Positions 27,966-37,036 of a DNA stretch of 64,000 nt are shown piece by piece. Every line of letters starts with the position of its first letter. Position 1 is the first letter of the stretch. Source of the DNA: Chitinophaga terrae (ex Kim and Jung 2007) (lineage in GTDB: Bacteria; Bacteroidota; Bacteroidia; Chitinophagales; Chitinophagaceae); contig NZ_FNRL01000001.1 in NCBI RefSeq assembly GCF_900107795.1, positions 457,928-521,927 of the forward strand, given 5' to 3'. The notes below the pieces were generated by a model. That model made no database searches, was not told the origin of the DNA, and saw only the letters and a list, made by a program, of their open reading frames with translations. Position numbers and translations under genes: made by a program.

Positions 27966-29366
27966 CTACTCTTTATACATTCTTACAATCTTTGGAAGAA
28001 AGCGGCCCTCGATGTTGACCAGTTCCTGCTGGGCGGCGATCACCGTTTCAATGTCCTTGTAGGCCAGCGGGTTCTCTTCCACGCTTCCTCCTATCAGGGT
28101 AACGCCGGCATCTGCCAGCATTTTCTTCAAAGCGGAAACAGTCATATTCTCCTTTGCCTTTTTCCGGCTCATACTTCTCCCGGCGCCATGAGACGCAGAG
28201 AAAAGAGAAGCGGCAACACCGGCGCCACTTACCAGGTAAGCGGGTGTAGTCATACTGCCGGGAATAATTCCCAGTTCGCCTTTATGCGCGGGCGTAGCGC
28301 CTTTGCGGTGAACGATCACCTGCCGGCCGTCCGGCAACTGTTCGTCCCAGGCGAAGTTGTGATGGTTCTCAACTTTGGCCAGCGGGCGCAAACCCAATGC
28401 ACGAAGCAGGTTAATATGAATGCGGTCATGACATGCTTTCGCATAGTCGCCTGCCAGGTTCATGGAGAGCCAGTATTCCTGGCCAGCCTCAGAATTTAGA
28501 TCCAGCCATGCCAGTTGTTGCGCCGATTTAGGCAGCTTGCAGGTATCCATCGCTATTTTCGTGTAATGTTGCGCGATAGCGGCGCCTAATCCGCGGCTGC
28601 CGGAATGCGACAACAGCGCCAGGTACTGCCGGGCAGGGATGCCAAGACTATTTCCTTCCTGCAGGGTGATGAGCCCAAATTCCACGAAGTGGTTGCCGGT
28701 TCCTGAACTGCCCAACTGGACGGCTGCTTTTCTTTGCAACTGCCGGAGCAAAGGAGTGGCGTTGAAGGCGGCGCTGTCCAGTACTTCATGTTCCTGCGTT
28801 ATTTCTAATCCGCCTGTCATACCGAAATGCGTACAGTCTTTCAATGCCACTTTTACCTGGTACCCGAACCGTTTCAGGAAACTCTCTCCTTCATCGATGA
28901 TCGAAAGCGCCATGCGGCAACCTATATCTACGCCTACTGCATAGGGTATCACGGCATTGTTTGTAGCCAGTACGCCGCCTATAGGCAATCCGTACCCTGT
29001 ATGCGCGTCGGGCATGAGCGCTCCCTGTACCGTTACCGGCAACGACATCGCTGTTTCCATCTGTACTTTGGCGCTATGCTCTATGTCTTTGCCGCCGTAA
29101 ATTTTCAGTTGCCCGGTTGTTTCAAGCAAACTGAAAGACTGAAAATTGCAGTCGAGCGGTTCATCCAGGAATGTTTTAGCGATAGCGCCAACAACAGGAT
29201 CGGCCGCAAAAGCGTGAGGATCTTCTTTTATCTGCTTTAACAGGTGAATGACCTCGTCTTTCGACTGATGTTTAAAATGTTTTGAAAATATATTGATGAC
29301 GAGGCTCCTGGCCTGGTCATTTGTATAACCTATTTTACTAAGTTCTTTTGTTTTTAACTGGCCCAT
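27966..29366 (-). CDS. rtcB: RtcB family RNA-splicing ligase
   Basis: 466 residues. GTP- and Mn-dependent ligase joining 3'-phosphate (or 2',3'-cyclic phosphate) and 5'-hydroxyl RNA ends. Active-site elements are complete: DAHTGYGLPIGG (120-131), VDIGCR with Asp147 and Cys150, GTGNHFVEFG (222-231), SHSGSRG with His254, NHHNFA (334-339) and the guanylylated His393 in ASHGAGRSMSR. With PrfH 4 bases downstream it corresponds to the RtcB2-type repair ligase rather than RtcA-linked RtcB. A long, hairpin-rich region lies ahead of its start. Confidence 0.95.
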   Translation of the reverse strand: MGQLKTKELSKIGYTNDQARSLVINIFSKHFKHQSKDEVIHLLKQIKEDPHAFAADPVVGAIAKTFLDEPLDCNFQSFSLLETTGQLKIYGGKDIEHSAKVQMETAMSLPVTVQGALMPDAHTGYGLPIGGVLATNNAVIPYAVGVDIGCRMALSIIDEGESFLKRFGYQVKVALKDCTHFGMTGGLEITQEHEVLDSAAFNATPLLRQLQRKAAVQLGSSGTGNHFVEFGLITLQEGNSLGIPARQYLALLSHSGSRGLGAAIAQHYTKIAMDTCKLPKSAQQLAWLDLNSEAGQEYWLSMNLAGDYAKACHDRIHINLLRALGLRPLAKVENHHNFAWDEQLPDGRQVIVHRKGATPAHKGELGIIPGSMTTPAYLVSGAGVAASLFSASHGAGRSMSRKKAKENMTVSALKKMLADAGVTLIGGSVEENPLAYKDIETVIAAQQELVNIEGRFLPKIVRMYKE

Positions 29367-29612
29367 ATAATGGATGTATTCGTCCTTTCAGGACATGAGA
29401 TATCTGCATCGGTTATAGCTTAACCGACAATAAAGGTCTGCTGTGGAAAAACCACAGGAATGCGCATAGAAGTGCCTGTATCAGGCAGCCGGGGTCATCG
29501 TATTAAATTATGAAATGGGCTGTTGCCTGATTAGGCAATAAACGCAAGAGGTGATATGTGAAGTTGTTCTGTCATGATTCCTTGAATTTTAAAAGTGATA
29601 GAATAAGGAATG
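29367..29612 (-). promoter_or_regulatory. Structured 5' leader of the rtcB-prfH operon (candidate)
   Basis: Between the rtcB start and a -7 box at 29619-29626 lie five successive hairpins: GTCC/GGAC (29382-29394), TCGGTTA/TAACCGA (29409-29427, 7 bp), CTGTGG/CCACAG with an A5 loop (29441-29457), TGCCTG/CAGGCA with a TAT loop (29473-29487) and TTGCCT/AGGCAA with a GATT loop (29523-29538). No coding frame is convincing here. The two GCCTG-type stems resemble each other. The spacing suggests an RNA leader or a small structured RNA rather than chance palindromes; the function is unknown. Confidence 0.55.
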
Positions 29613-29618
29613 CGGCGG

Positions 29619-29626
29619 CAAAGTTA
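29619..29626 (-). promoter_or_regulatory. Candidate -7 box for rtcB-prfH
   Basis: On the minus strand this reads TAACTTTG, an exact TAnnTTTG. It would put the transcript start near 29612, about 245 bases before the rtcB ATG. No clear -33 element was found. Confidence 0.5.
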
Positions 29627-29728
29627 TATGATATATTCCAGATATTCTTTTTTCTTAACACTTTTTTTAATGACATTATCGAGCCAGATATTTTAACAAT
29701 TTCTGCTTTAGTTATTCGTCTGTTAAAT

Positions 29729-29775
29729 AAACGGGTTGATGTACCTTTGGGAAGCCCACTACGCGTAACCCGTTT
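29729..29775. promoter_or_regulatory. Inverted repeat bracketing the tetR promoter (candidate operator)
   Basis: AAACGGGTT (29729-29737) and AACCCGTTT (29767-29775) are perfect 9-bp inverted copies. Between them lies the -7 box TACCTTTG (29742-29749), and the tetR start follows at 29800. A two-half-site operator for autoregulation is one reading; the arms could also pair in the untranslated leader. Confidence 0.45.
29742..29749 (+). promoter_or_regulatory. Candidate -7 box for tetR-ubiB-like operon
   Basis: TACCTTTG matches TAnnTTTG exactly, 50 bases upstream of the TetR-family start codon and inside the 9-bp inverted repeat. Confidence 0.5.
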
Positions 29776-29799
29776 TTATCAACAACAAAAACTTTACTC

Positions 29800-30426
29800 A
29801 TGGATAAGCAATTGATCCGCAATGCCTATAAAACTTACTGGTTAGAAAACGGCCAGGCCCCGGTTTCTGTATATGCTTTATGCAAGATCCTGGACATCCC
29901 GGAAACCAGTTTTTATGATGTTTATGCCTCCCTGGAAGCAGTAGAAAAGGATATTTACCTGGCCATCTTCGAGCAAACACTGGATCAGCTGAAGGCCGAC
30001 GAAACCTACCAGCATTACAATTCACAGGAAAAACTGCTGGCCTTTTACTTCCTCTGGGTGCAGAATATGAAGGCCGACCGCAGTTACCTGCTGTTGCAAC
30101 GCAAACAGTTCAGGTTGCCCGACCTCTACAGGAACAAACTGGAAACCTTCCACAAAGCATTCAACGAATACGTGAGAACGCTGATAAAAGAAGGATATAC
30201 CAAAAACGAGATCAAAGAAAGAAAATACATTTCCGACCAATATGTACATGGATTCTGGCTGCAGGCCCTCTTTGTACTGAAATACTGGCTGGATGATACC
30301 AGCGTTGGTTTTGAAATGACAGATGCCGCTATAGAAAAAGCGGTCAACCTCAGCTTCCAACTGATCAAATCAAACACTATTGACAGTTTGATAGATTTTG
30401 GAAAATTCATTTTTACAAGGAAATAG
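29800..30426 (+). CDS. TetR/AcrR family transcriptional regulator
   Basis: 208 residues. The N-terminal helix-turn-helix is visible at about 20-45 (VSVYALCKILDIPETSFYDV), followed by an all-helical ligand-binding part with a conserved-looking FYFLWVQNMKADRSYLLLQ segment. The kinase-like gene begins 5 bases after the stop, so the two are co-transcribed; the regulator probably controls this pair and senses a lipid or quinone-related compound, which is inference from the partner. Confidence 0.85.
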   Translation: MDKQLIRNAYKTYWLENGQAPVSVYALCKILDIPETSFYDVYASLEAVEKDIYLAIFEQTLDQLKADETYQHYNSQEKLLAFYFLWVQNMKADRSYLLLQRKQFRLPDLYRNKLETFHKAFNEYVRTLIKEGYTKNEIKERKYISDQYVHGFWLQALFVLKYWLDDTSVGFEMTDAAIEKAVNLSFQLIKSNTIDSLIDFGKFIFTRK

Positions 30427-30431
30427 TGCGC

Positions 30432-31748
30432 ATGAAAGAGCAATCCAATATTCCTACTTCCAAGGTAGAAAGAGCAGGAAGATTTGTAACAACAGGTCTG
30501 AAAGTAGGAACAAATTATATCAAGCATTACACCCGCAAACTCATTGATCCTTCTACTACAAAGGAAAGCTTGCACCAGGATAATGCAGCCGATATCTATG
30601 ATACGTTGAGCAGTCTGAAAGGCAGCGCCCTGAAGGTGGCCCAGATGTTAAGCATGGACAAAGGCATGTTGCCCAAAGCATATACAGAGAAATTTGCCAT
30701 GTCGCAATACAGCGCACCGCCATTAAGCGGGCCGCTCGTGGTGAATACCTTTGTAAAAACCCTCGGTAAAACTCCGGCACAGTTGTACGACAGTTTCGAT
30801 ATGAAAGCCTCCAACGCCGCTTCTATCGGGCAGGTACATAAAGCGGTGAAAAACGGGAAAGAACTGGCTGTAAAGATCCAGTACCCCGGCGTTGCCAACA
30901 GCGTAAAATCAGATCTCCGGATAGTAAAACCTTTCGCCATCCGGATTGTGGGGATGAACGAAGTGGATATGGATAAATACTTCGAGGAAATAGAAAGCAA
31001 ACTGCTGGAAGAAACGGATTATAAGCTGGAACTCCGCCGGTCTATGGACCTTTCCGACGCCTGTGCGCATATTCCTAACCTGGTATTTCCTACTTACTAC
31101 CCCGAATGGTCGTCTGACCGCATCATTACCATGGACTGGCTGCATGGCGCTCACCTGAAAGAGTTCCTGCAAACCAATCCATCCCAGGAAGTACGCAACA
31201 GTATCGGCCAGGCGCTATGGGATTTCTACCAGTTCCAGGTACATACGCTGAAACAGGTGCATGCAGACCCCCATCCGGGCAATTTCCTCATGCGCCCCGA
31301 TGGCACAATCGGCATCTTTGATTTCGGCTGTGTGAAAGAAATACCCGGTGACTTTTATACCAATTACTTCTGCCTGATAGACAAAGAAATACTGAAAGAT
31401 GAGCAGCGCCGGCATGAGATCTATACCAACCTGGAAATGATCCATCCTACGGATACGCCTAAAGAGATCGAGTTCTTCTCAGGGTTATTCCAGCATATGA
31501 TAGACCTGCTCACCCTTCCGTTCACCTTGCCGGCCTTCGATTTCGGAAATGAAGCGTATTTCAACGAGATCTACGCCTACATGGACGAACTTTATAATAT
31601 GAAGGAGATCAGGGAATCGAAAGTGGCCAGGGGGTCCAGGCATAGTTTATACATCAACCGGACCTATTTCGGGCTATATTCTATCCTGAGCGATCTGAAA
31701 GCCAATATTATTACAGATCCGGCCCGGATTGCACAGTTGCAGCGGTAA
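30432..31748 (+). CDS. ABC1/AarF/UbiB family atypical kinase
   Basis: 438 residues from ATG 30432 (a GTG two codons earlier overlaps the tetR stop). The UbiB-type elements are present: the KxGQ-like loop, here KVAQ within GSALKVAQMLSMD; the Ala-rich nucleotide loop ASIGQVH; the lysine in LAVKIQYPG; HADPHPGNFL; and DFG in FDFGCVKE. UbiB/COQ8 proteins are ATP-binding and support isoprenoid-quinone metabolism or lipid handling. The Gly of the KxGQ motif is replaced by Ala. Paired with an upstream TetR regulator. Confidence 0.9.
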   Translation: MKEQSNIPTSKVERAGRFVTTGLKVGTNYIKHYTRKLIDPSTTKESLHQDNAADIYDTLSSLKGSALKVAQMLSMDKGMLPKAYTEKFAMSQYSAPPLSGPLVVNTFVKTLGKTPAQLYDSFDMKASNAASIGQVHKAVKNGKELAVKIQYPGVANSVKSDLRIVKPFAIRIVGMNEVDMDKYFEEIESKLLEETDYKLELRRSMDLSDACAHIPNLVFPTYYPEWSSDRIITMDWLHGAHLKEFLQTNPSQEVRNSIGQALWDFYQFQVHTLKQVHADPHPGNFLMRPDGTIGIFDFGCVKEIPGDFYTNYFCLIDKEILKDEQRRHEIYTNLEMIHPTDTPKEIEFFSGLFQHMIDLLTLPFTLPAFDFGNEAYFNEIYAYMDELYNMKEIRESKVARGSRHSLYINRTYFGLYSILSDLKANIITDPARIAQLQR

Positions 31749-31820
31749 TTAGTCGCCGTTTTATCCCCTTTGGTCGCAACTTGCTGGATTTAGCGCCTTC
31801 AAACCGCTAAATTCGCGGCC

Positions 31821-32861
31821 ATGAAAAAAGAGTGGTACCAGCAAAAATGGGTGATATTTGCCAGGCATGCACTGGCCTGGCTGATATTATTCTCCCTTCC
31901 CTATTTATTGAAGCCATCCACAGATCATGGAGAGCATAACCGGGTAGACGAAAAACATCTCTGGGAAATATATGTCTATTGCGCCTTCATCTTCCTGATC
32001 ATATTCTTTTATTTCAATGCCTGGGTGCTGGTGCCCCGGTACGTCTATAAAAAAAAGATCGCTAAATTCCTGGCGTTCGTGCTGGGTATACTGGCATTTA
32101 TGTGCCTTTCCCGCTATGGTTTTGAGAAACTGGCGCTGAAACCGCATGAGATCGATATAAAACCTATTATCCTCTTCGAATTTTTCATCTTTATCTCTAT
32201 ATTATCTGCCAGTACAGCCTATAAAATGATCGACGATAAAGTCGTGCAGGAACGGCAGAACTCCGCCAGGGAAAATGAGAACCTGAAAACGGAGCTTTCT
32301 TTACTCCGTTCCCAGGTAAGTCCTCACTTTATGTTCAACGTTCTGAATAACATGGTATCGCTGGCCCGGAAGCGCTCCGACCTGCTGGAACCGTCGCTGA
32401 TCAAGCTTTCTTCCCTCATGCGTTACATGCTTTATGAAGCTGATGAAGAAAAAGTACCTTTGCACAGGGAAATTGAATACCTTCAGAGTTATATCGATCT
32501 TCAGCAGCAACGTTTCGGGAAAAATGTGCAGATCAATGTGTCTTTAAATGCAGGTAACGATAATTTCGAGATAGAACCGATGTTACTGATCCCTTTCGTG
32601 GAAAATGCATTCAAGCATGGTACAGGAATGATAATGAATGCCGCTATCGATATAGAATTAAAAACCCGTGACAAAATGCTGTTTTTTTCTGTACGCAATA
32701 AATACGATGAAACTTCCGGTGAAATAAAGGATAAAACCAGCGGCATAGGCCTGAACAATGTAAAACGCCGCCTCAATCTCCTGTACGGGAATGAACATTT
32801 GTTACAGATCAACCGGCAGGATGGCTGTTTTATCGTATCCCTGCAACTAAACCTGCATTAA
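31821..32861 (+). CDS. LytS-type sensor histidine kinase (His_kinase family)
   Basis: 346 residues. Four hydrophobic helices within residues 10-140, a short coiled segment, then the His-kinase domain with SQVSPHFMFNVLNNM (phosphoacceptor His near 171) and a HATPase end with ENAFKHG and GIGLNNVKRRL. No extracytoplasmic sensor domain, so it senses within or through the membrane. The response regulator starts 3 bases after the stop. TAAATTCG just before the start is a near-match to the -7 box. Confidence 0.92.
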   Translation: MKKEWYQQKWVIFARHALAWLILFSLPYLLKPSTDHGEHNRVDEKHLWEIYVYCAFIFLIIFFYFNAWVLVPRYVYKKKIAKFLAFVLGILAFMCLSRYGFEKLALKPHEIDIKPIILFEFFIFISILSASTAYKMIDDKVVQERQNSARENENLKTELSLLRSQVSPHFMFNVLNNMVSLARKRSDLLEPSLIKLSSLMRYMLYEADEEKVPLHREIEYLQSYIDLQQQRFGKNVQINVSLNAGNDNFEIEPMLLIPFVENAFKHGTGMIMNAAIDIELKTRDKMLFFSVRNKYDETSGEIKDKTSGIGLNNVKRRLNLLYGNEHLLQINRQDGCFIVSLQLNLH

Positions 32862-32864
32862 CGC

Positions 32865-33572
32865 ATGAAATGTATCGCAATTGATGATGAACCACTGGCA
32901 TTAGACCTGCTGGAAGACAATATCAGCATGGTGCCTTACCTGCAACTGGTAGGCAAATGCAGCAATGCGTTCGAAGCCATCGCCATCCTGCAGCAGCAGG
33001 AAGTGGACCTCATTTTCCTTGATATACAAATGCCGGGGCTTACAGGGTTGCAATTCCTGCAATCGCTGGCGCATAAGCCTTTGGTGATCCTTATTACGGC
33101 ATACGAAAAATATGCGCTGGAAGGGTTTAACCTGGACGTTACCGATTACCTGGTGAAACCGGTTTCCCTGGAACGCTTCTTCAAAGCCTGTAATAAAGCC
33201 AGGGAGTTATACCAGTTAAAAAATAACCATAAACCGTCTGCCACGCATCCTGATTTCTTTTTTGTAAACGTGGATTACAGCCTGCAAAAAATCGTGTTTG
33301 CTGATATTTTGTGGATAGAAGGACTGAAAGATTATGTACGCATACATCTGCGTAATAATCCGAAACCTGTTATAACACGCATCAGTTTTAAAAGCCTGGA
33401 AGAACAGTTGCAACCGGGAAAATTTATCCGCATACATAAATCCTATATCGTGGCTATTGCCGCCATCACCGCTATCAGGAAAAACAGCATCTTCCTGGAT
33501 ACCATTGAGTTGCCGGTAGGCGATACGTATAGGGATAGCGTTTACGCCATTACAGGTAAAACAAACCTCTAA
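32865..33572 (+). CDS. LytTR family response regulator
   Basis: 235 residues. N-terminal receiver with acidic pocket IDDEP and phosphoacceptor Asp53 in IFLDIQMPG, Lys in DYLVKPV; C-terminal LytTR DNA-binding domain (about 130-232) with ILWIEGLKDYVRIHL, FIRIHKSYIVA and LPVGDTYRDSV. Cognate of the upstream kinase. The next gene on the strand is a TonB-type barrel with its own -7 box, a possible target. Confidence 0.95.
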   Translation: MKCIAIDDEPLALDLLEDNISMVPYLQLVGKCSNAFEAIAILQQQEVDLIFLDIQMPGLTGLQFLQSLAHKPLVILITAYEKYALEGFNLDVTDYLVKPVSLERFFKACNKARELYQLKNNHKPSATHPDFFFVNVDYSLQKIVFADILWIEGLKDYVRIHLRNNPKPVITRISFKSLEEQLQPGKFIRIHKSYIVAIAAITAIRKNSIFLDTIELPVGDTYRDSVYAITGKTNL

Positions 33573-33639
33573 CCCTGTTTTTCGTAGCAACATTTTTACC
33601 TCTTATCTCATTTCTTATAATTATTTCAACCGGTAGATA

Positions 33640-33647
33640 TAATTTTG
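33640..33647 (+). promoter_or_regulatory. Candidate -7 box for the TonB-dependent barrel gene
   Basis: TAATTTTG matches TAnnTTTG exactly, 23 bases before the ATG at 33671, and lies clear of the preceding response-regulator gene. Confidence 0.55.
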
Positions 33648-33670
33648 CGCGATCTGAATTTTTATCTACC

Positions 33671-36220
33671 ATGCAAAAAATCGCATTATTTATTGCCCTT
33701 GTTCTGCTGACCTTCAGTGCAGGCGCCCAGGCCCCTCAAATGGGTGGACGTATGCCGATGGGAATGGCCGGACATCTTTATGGGAAAGTTGTTGACCCTG
33801 ATGGTAAACCTGTAGGCTACGCTTCTGTAATAGTACTCGCCAATCAAATGGACTCCGCTACCAAAAAAATGAAAGAAAAACTGGTAAAAGGCGCCCTTAC
33901 GAAAGGCAACGGCGAGTTTAGCCTGGAAGACGTAGTAGCGCGCGGACCGATGAAGCTGCGCATTACCGCAACAGGTTATAAAACCTATGAACAGACGGTT
34001 AGCTTTCCCCCATTCGACAAAGACTTAGGTAACCTCAAACTGACTGTAAGCACTACCCAGTTAACAGGAGTTACCGTTACATCCACCAAGCCGGTTATGC
34101 AGATGGATGTAGACAAAAAAGTATTCAACGTAGAAAAGAACATAGTTAGCGCAGGCGGTACAGCCCTCGATGTAATGAAAAACGTACCTTCTGTAAACGT
34201 GGATATAGACGGGAATGTCAGTCTGCGTAACAGTACTCCGCAGCTCTACATTGACGGACGTCCTACTACCCTCACACTGGAACAGATCCCTGCCGACGCG
34301 ATCGAAAGCGTGGAAGTGATCACGAACCCGTCGGCCAAGTACGACGCCAGCGGCGGTAGCGCAGGTATCCTGAACCTTGTTCTGAAAAAGAACCGCAAAA
34401 CCGGTTACAATGGCAACCTGCGCGCAGGTGTTGACAAACGCGGCGCCCTTAACGGAGGCGGCGATTTCAACGTACGCCAGGGCAAACTGAACATCAGCGC
34501 CAGCGCTATGGGCAACCAGATGAAAAGCCGCACTAACGGTACTACCGAGAGAAATAACTTTGCCGACACTCCTCCTACTTTCATCAACCAGCTTAACAGC
34601 AACCGTACCGACGGAGGCTTCGTATTCGGCAAGCTGGGACTCGACTGGTTTGTAACCAACCGTACCACGCTTTCCATTGCCGGTATTAAAGTACATGGGA
34701 AGATGAACCCGAGCGAAACCATCGACATCAACACCGATACGCTTGGCAAAGCTTCTCCTATCCGTTCTTTCAGCCAGCGGAACTCCGAAATGAGAAATAC
34801 CTTTAACGCCAATGGACTGGTTTTAGGTATGAAGCACCTGTTCCCGAAAGAAGGAGAAGAACTGACTGCTGATTTCAACTACTTCGGCGGTAAAAGCAAT
34901 AACAACTCCAATTACCAGACAGACAGGTATGGCACAGGATCCAGCATCATCGGCAGCGATCTTCAACAGATCCTGGGTAATGGTAAAATGAGCTTCATCA
35001 CCATCCAGACAGACTATGTAAAACCGTTTAAAGGAAAACTGAAACTGGAAACCGGTTTAAGGGCTGCTATCAGGAATACGAAAAGCATCTTCAACAACTA
35101 CAATTTCGACTACGACAAGAACGAATATGTATTGTTGCCTGCTGCTTCCAATAATTACAAGAATACTGATAACGTTTATGCTGCTTACGCCAGCGTATCC
35201 AATACTATAGGCAACTTTGGCTATAAAGTAGGCGTAAGGGCGGAAAGCTCCAATTATACCGGAGACCTGTTAAACAACGGGCAGCATTTCAAGAATAGTT
35301 ACCCGGTAAGCTTATTCCCTTCCATCTTCCTGAGCCAGAAACTGAAACATGACCAGGAATTGCAGGTAAGCGTAACCCGCAGGATCAATCGTCCTAACTT
35401 CTTCCAGCTGATACCGTTCACCGATTCTACCGATAAGTTGAACATCACGAAAGGTAACCCCGGCCTGATCCCTGAATTTACCCAGTCGGCCGAGTTATCT
35501 TATTTGAAAACGTTTAAGGGTAACAATACTTTCCTTGCATCGGTATATTACAGGCATACCAACAACCTGATCACCCGTTTCCTCACCAAGGAAAAAGACC
35601 CGGTGAACGGAAGCGAGATCCTGGTGAACACTTACATCAATGCTAACTCCAGCTACTCTGCCGGCGCCGAGTTAACATCAATGAATACACTGACGCCATG
35701 GTGGACTTTATCTACAAACGTCAACATCTACAATTCAAAGATCAATACAGATAATTTCAGCCTCTCGCAGGATGCGTTGTGGAGCTGGTTCGGTAAAGTG
35801 AACAGTTCATTCAAATTGCCGCTGAACTTTGAAATACAGCTGACAGGTACTTACCAGTCTAAGACCAACCTGCCGGTAAACGACAATAAAGGCCGCCAGG
35901 ATGGCCCGCCGATGCAGCAGTCGCAGAATGCATCACAGGGTTATATTGCCAGCTTCTATGGTATAGATGCCGCAATTAAGAAGAGTTTCCTGAAAAACAA
36001 CGCTGCTTCAGTTACTTTGAGCTTCAACGATATTTTCAGGAGCCGCAGGTCTGATCAGTATTCAGAAAGCGCCTACTTCACGCAATATTATAACAGGTTG
36101 CGCGACCCGCAGATGATCCGCCTGAACTTTGCTTACCGCTTTGGAAAGATAGATGCTACATTATTCAAGAGAAAGAATATGGGAGCGGGTATGCAGGGCA
36201 TGCAGGAAGTTATACAATAA
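33671..36220 (+). CDS. Outer-membrane TonB-dependent receptor-like beta-barrel protein
   Basis: 849 residues. Signal peptide MQKIALFIALVLLTFSAGAQ; a carboxypeptidase regulatory-like domain at about 35-120 (GKVVDPDGKPVGYASVIVL); plug-like region with KNVPSVNVDIDGNVSLRN and YIDGRPT; then a long barrel of the OMP_b-brl_3 type. Met/Gly-rich stretches occur after the signal peptide (MGGRMPMGMAGH) and at the C-terminus (GAGMQGMQEVIQ), so the C-terminus lacks the usual aromatic. Substrate unknown. A strong terminator follows. Confidence 0.9.
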   Translation: MQKIALFIALVLLTFSAGAQAPQMGGRMPMGMAGHLYGKVVDPDGKPVGYASVIVLANQMDSATKKMKEKLVKGALTKGNGEFSLEDVVARGPMKLRITATGYKTYEQTVSFPPFDKDLGNLKLTVSTTQLTGVTVTSTKPVMQMDVDKKVFNVEKNIVSAGGTALDVMKNVPSVNVDIDGNVSLRNSTPQLYIDGRPTTLTLEQIPADAIESVEVITNPSAKYDASGGSAGILNLVLKKNRKTGYNGNLRAGVDKRGALNGGGDFNVRQGKLNISASAMGNQMKSRTNGTTERNNFADTPPTFINQLNSNRTDGGFVFGKLGLDWFVTNRTTLSIAGIKVHGKMNPSETIDINTDTLGKASPIRSFSQRNSEMRNTFNANGLVLGMKHLFPKEGEELTADFNYFGGKSNNNSNYQTDRYGTGSSIIGSDLQQILGNGKMSFITIQTDYVKPFKGKLKLETGLRAAIRNTKSIFNNYNFDYDKNEYVLLPAASNNYKNTDNVYAAYASVSNTIGNFGYKVGVRAESSNYTGDLLNNGQHFKNSYPVSLFPSIFLSQKLKHDQELQVSVTRRINRPNFFQLIPFTDSTDKLNITKGNPGLIPEFTQSAELSYLKTFKGNNTFLASVYYRHTNNLITRFLTKEKDPVNGSEILVNTYINANSSYSAGAELTSMNTLTPWWTLSTNVNIYNSKINTDNFSLSQDALWSWFGKVNSSFKLPLNFEIQLTGTYQSKTNLPVNDNKGRQDGPPMQQSQNASQGYIASFYGIDAAIKKSFLKNNAASVTLSFNDIFRSRRSDQYSESAYFTQYYNRLRDPQMIRLNFAYRFGKIDATLFKRKNMGAGMQGMQEVIQ

Positions 36221-36245
36221 GAAGTTGTCTCGTTTAAATTAAAGC

Positions 36246-36285
36246 GCCGGAATGCTGGATTCTTCCTATGCATTCCGGCCTTTTT
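36246..36285 (+). terminator. Intrinsic terminator after the barrel gene
   Basis: GCCGGAATGC (36246-36255) pairs perfectly with GCATTCCGGC (36270-36279) across a 14-base loop, followed by CTTTTT. The right arm lies inside the 3' end of the converging phosphoesterase gene (stop at 36266), so the last codons of that gene double as terminator sequence. Confidence 0.85.
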
Positions 36286-36997
36286 CGTTTGGATAAAGCG
36301 TTTGCACTACATCGCTCTGCCAGATCTCCTTTGTATCCACATTCATGGCAGATATGCGGCCTTTGAATGCGGCGCCGGTATCGATGTTATGTACGTTGAC
36401 GGCAGTCATGGGGCGCGTTTGCCCATAGTTGGTAACAGGCGTATGGCCAATATAGATCTCTTTGAAATTCGCCAGTCTTTTAGGGTACCTGTCGGAGTCT
36501 GGCGGTATGCTGGTATCCATTGCCAGCGCCAGTTCCCATAAACTCCTGTCCCAGTACAGCATCGGTTCAAATCTTTCTTTGGCTGGACCGTGGGTCGAGG
36601 TATAGCCTGCATGTACAAACAACCTCCCCTGTGCATCAATGTAGAAAAGCCGCATATGGTTAAAGAATTCAGTGTGCCGGAGGCGCTGCTCCGGAGATAG
36701 CTTATTGAAACTGGCGATGGTAGCCAGTCCTCCATTCCGCACCCAGGATTCTTCGGGCATAATGCCCATAAGCCAGGATTCGCACCAGGCGTCGTGGTTT
36801 CCTTTTATAAAATAACAGGTGTGCTGTTTGTCGAGCTCCATCAGGTAAGAGATAACTTCGGCCGATTCAGACCACCCATCTACATAATCTCCCAGGAAGA
36901 TCAGTGTATCCGTTTCCGTTGGCGCTATCTTTTCTACCAGTTGTTTTAAAGCTTTCAGAGCGCCGTGTATGTCACCTATAACGTAGGTTGCAGACAT
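36266..36997 (-). CDS. Metallophosphoesterase (serine/threonine phosphatase-like)
   Basis: 243 residues. The calcineurin-type metal motifs are in order: GDIHG (8-12), GDYVDG (about 36), GNHD (about 68), and VHAGY (about 129), with a later GHTP. Cytoplasmic, no signal peptide. Family members dephosphorylate proteins or cleave diadenosine tetraphosphate; the sequence does not decide which. Monocistronic, converging on the barrel gene. Confidence 0.9.
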   Translation of the reverse strand: MSATYVIGDIHGALKALKQLVEKIAPTETDTLIFLGDYVDGWSESAEVISYLMELDKQHTCYFIKGNHDAWCESWLMGIMPEESWVRNGGLATIASFNKLSPEQRLRHTEFFNHMRLFYIDAQGRLFVHAGYTSTHGPAKERFEPMLYWDRSLWELALAMDTSIPPDSDRYPKRLANFKEIYIGHTPVTNYGQTRPMTAVNVHNIDTGAAFKGRISAMNVDTKEIWQSDVVQTLYPNEKGRNA

Positions 36998-37036
36998 GTT
37001 TCTATTTTTAATTTATTGATTCTTATTATTTGTATA

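Noticed and set aside
27738..28499. Long plus-strand open frame (253 residues)
   Set aside because: It lies antisense to the well-supported prfH and rtcB genes and has no domain or start context.
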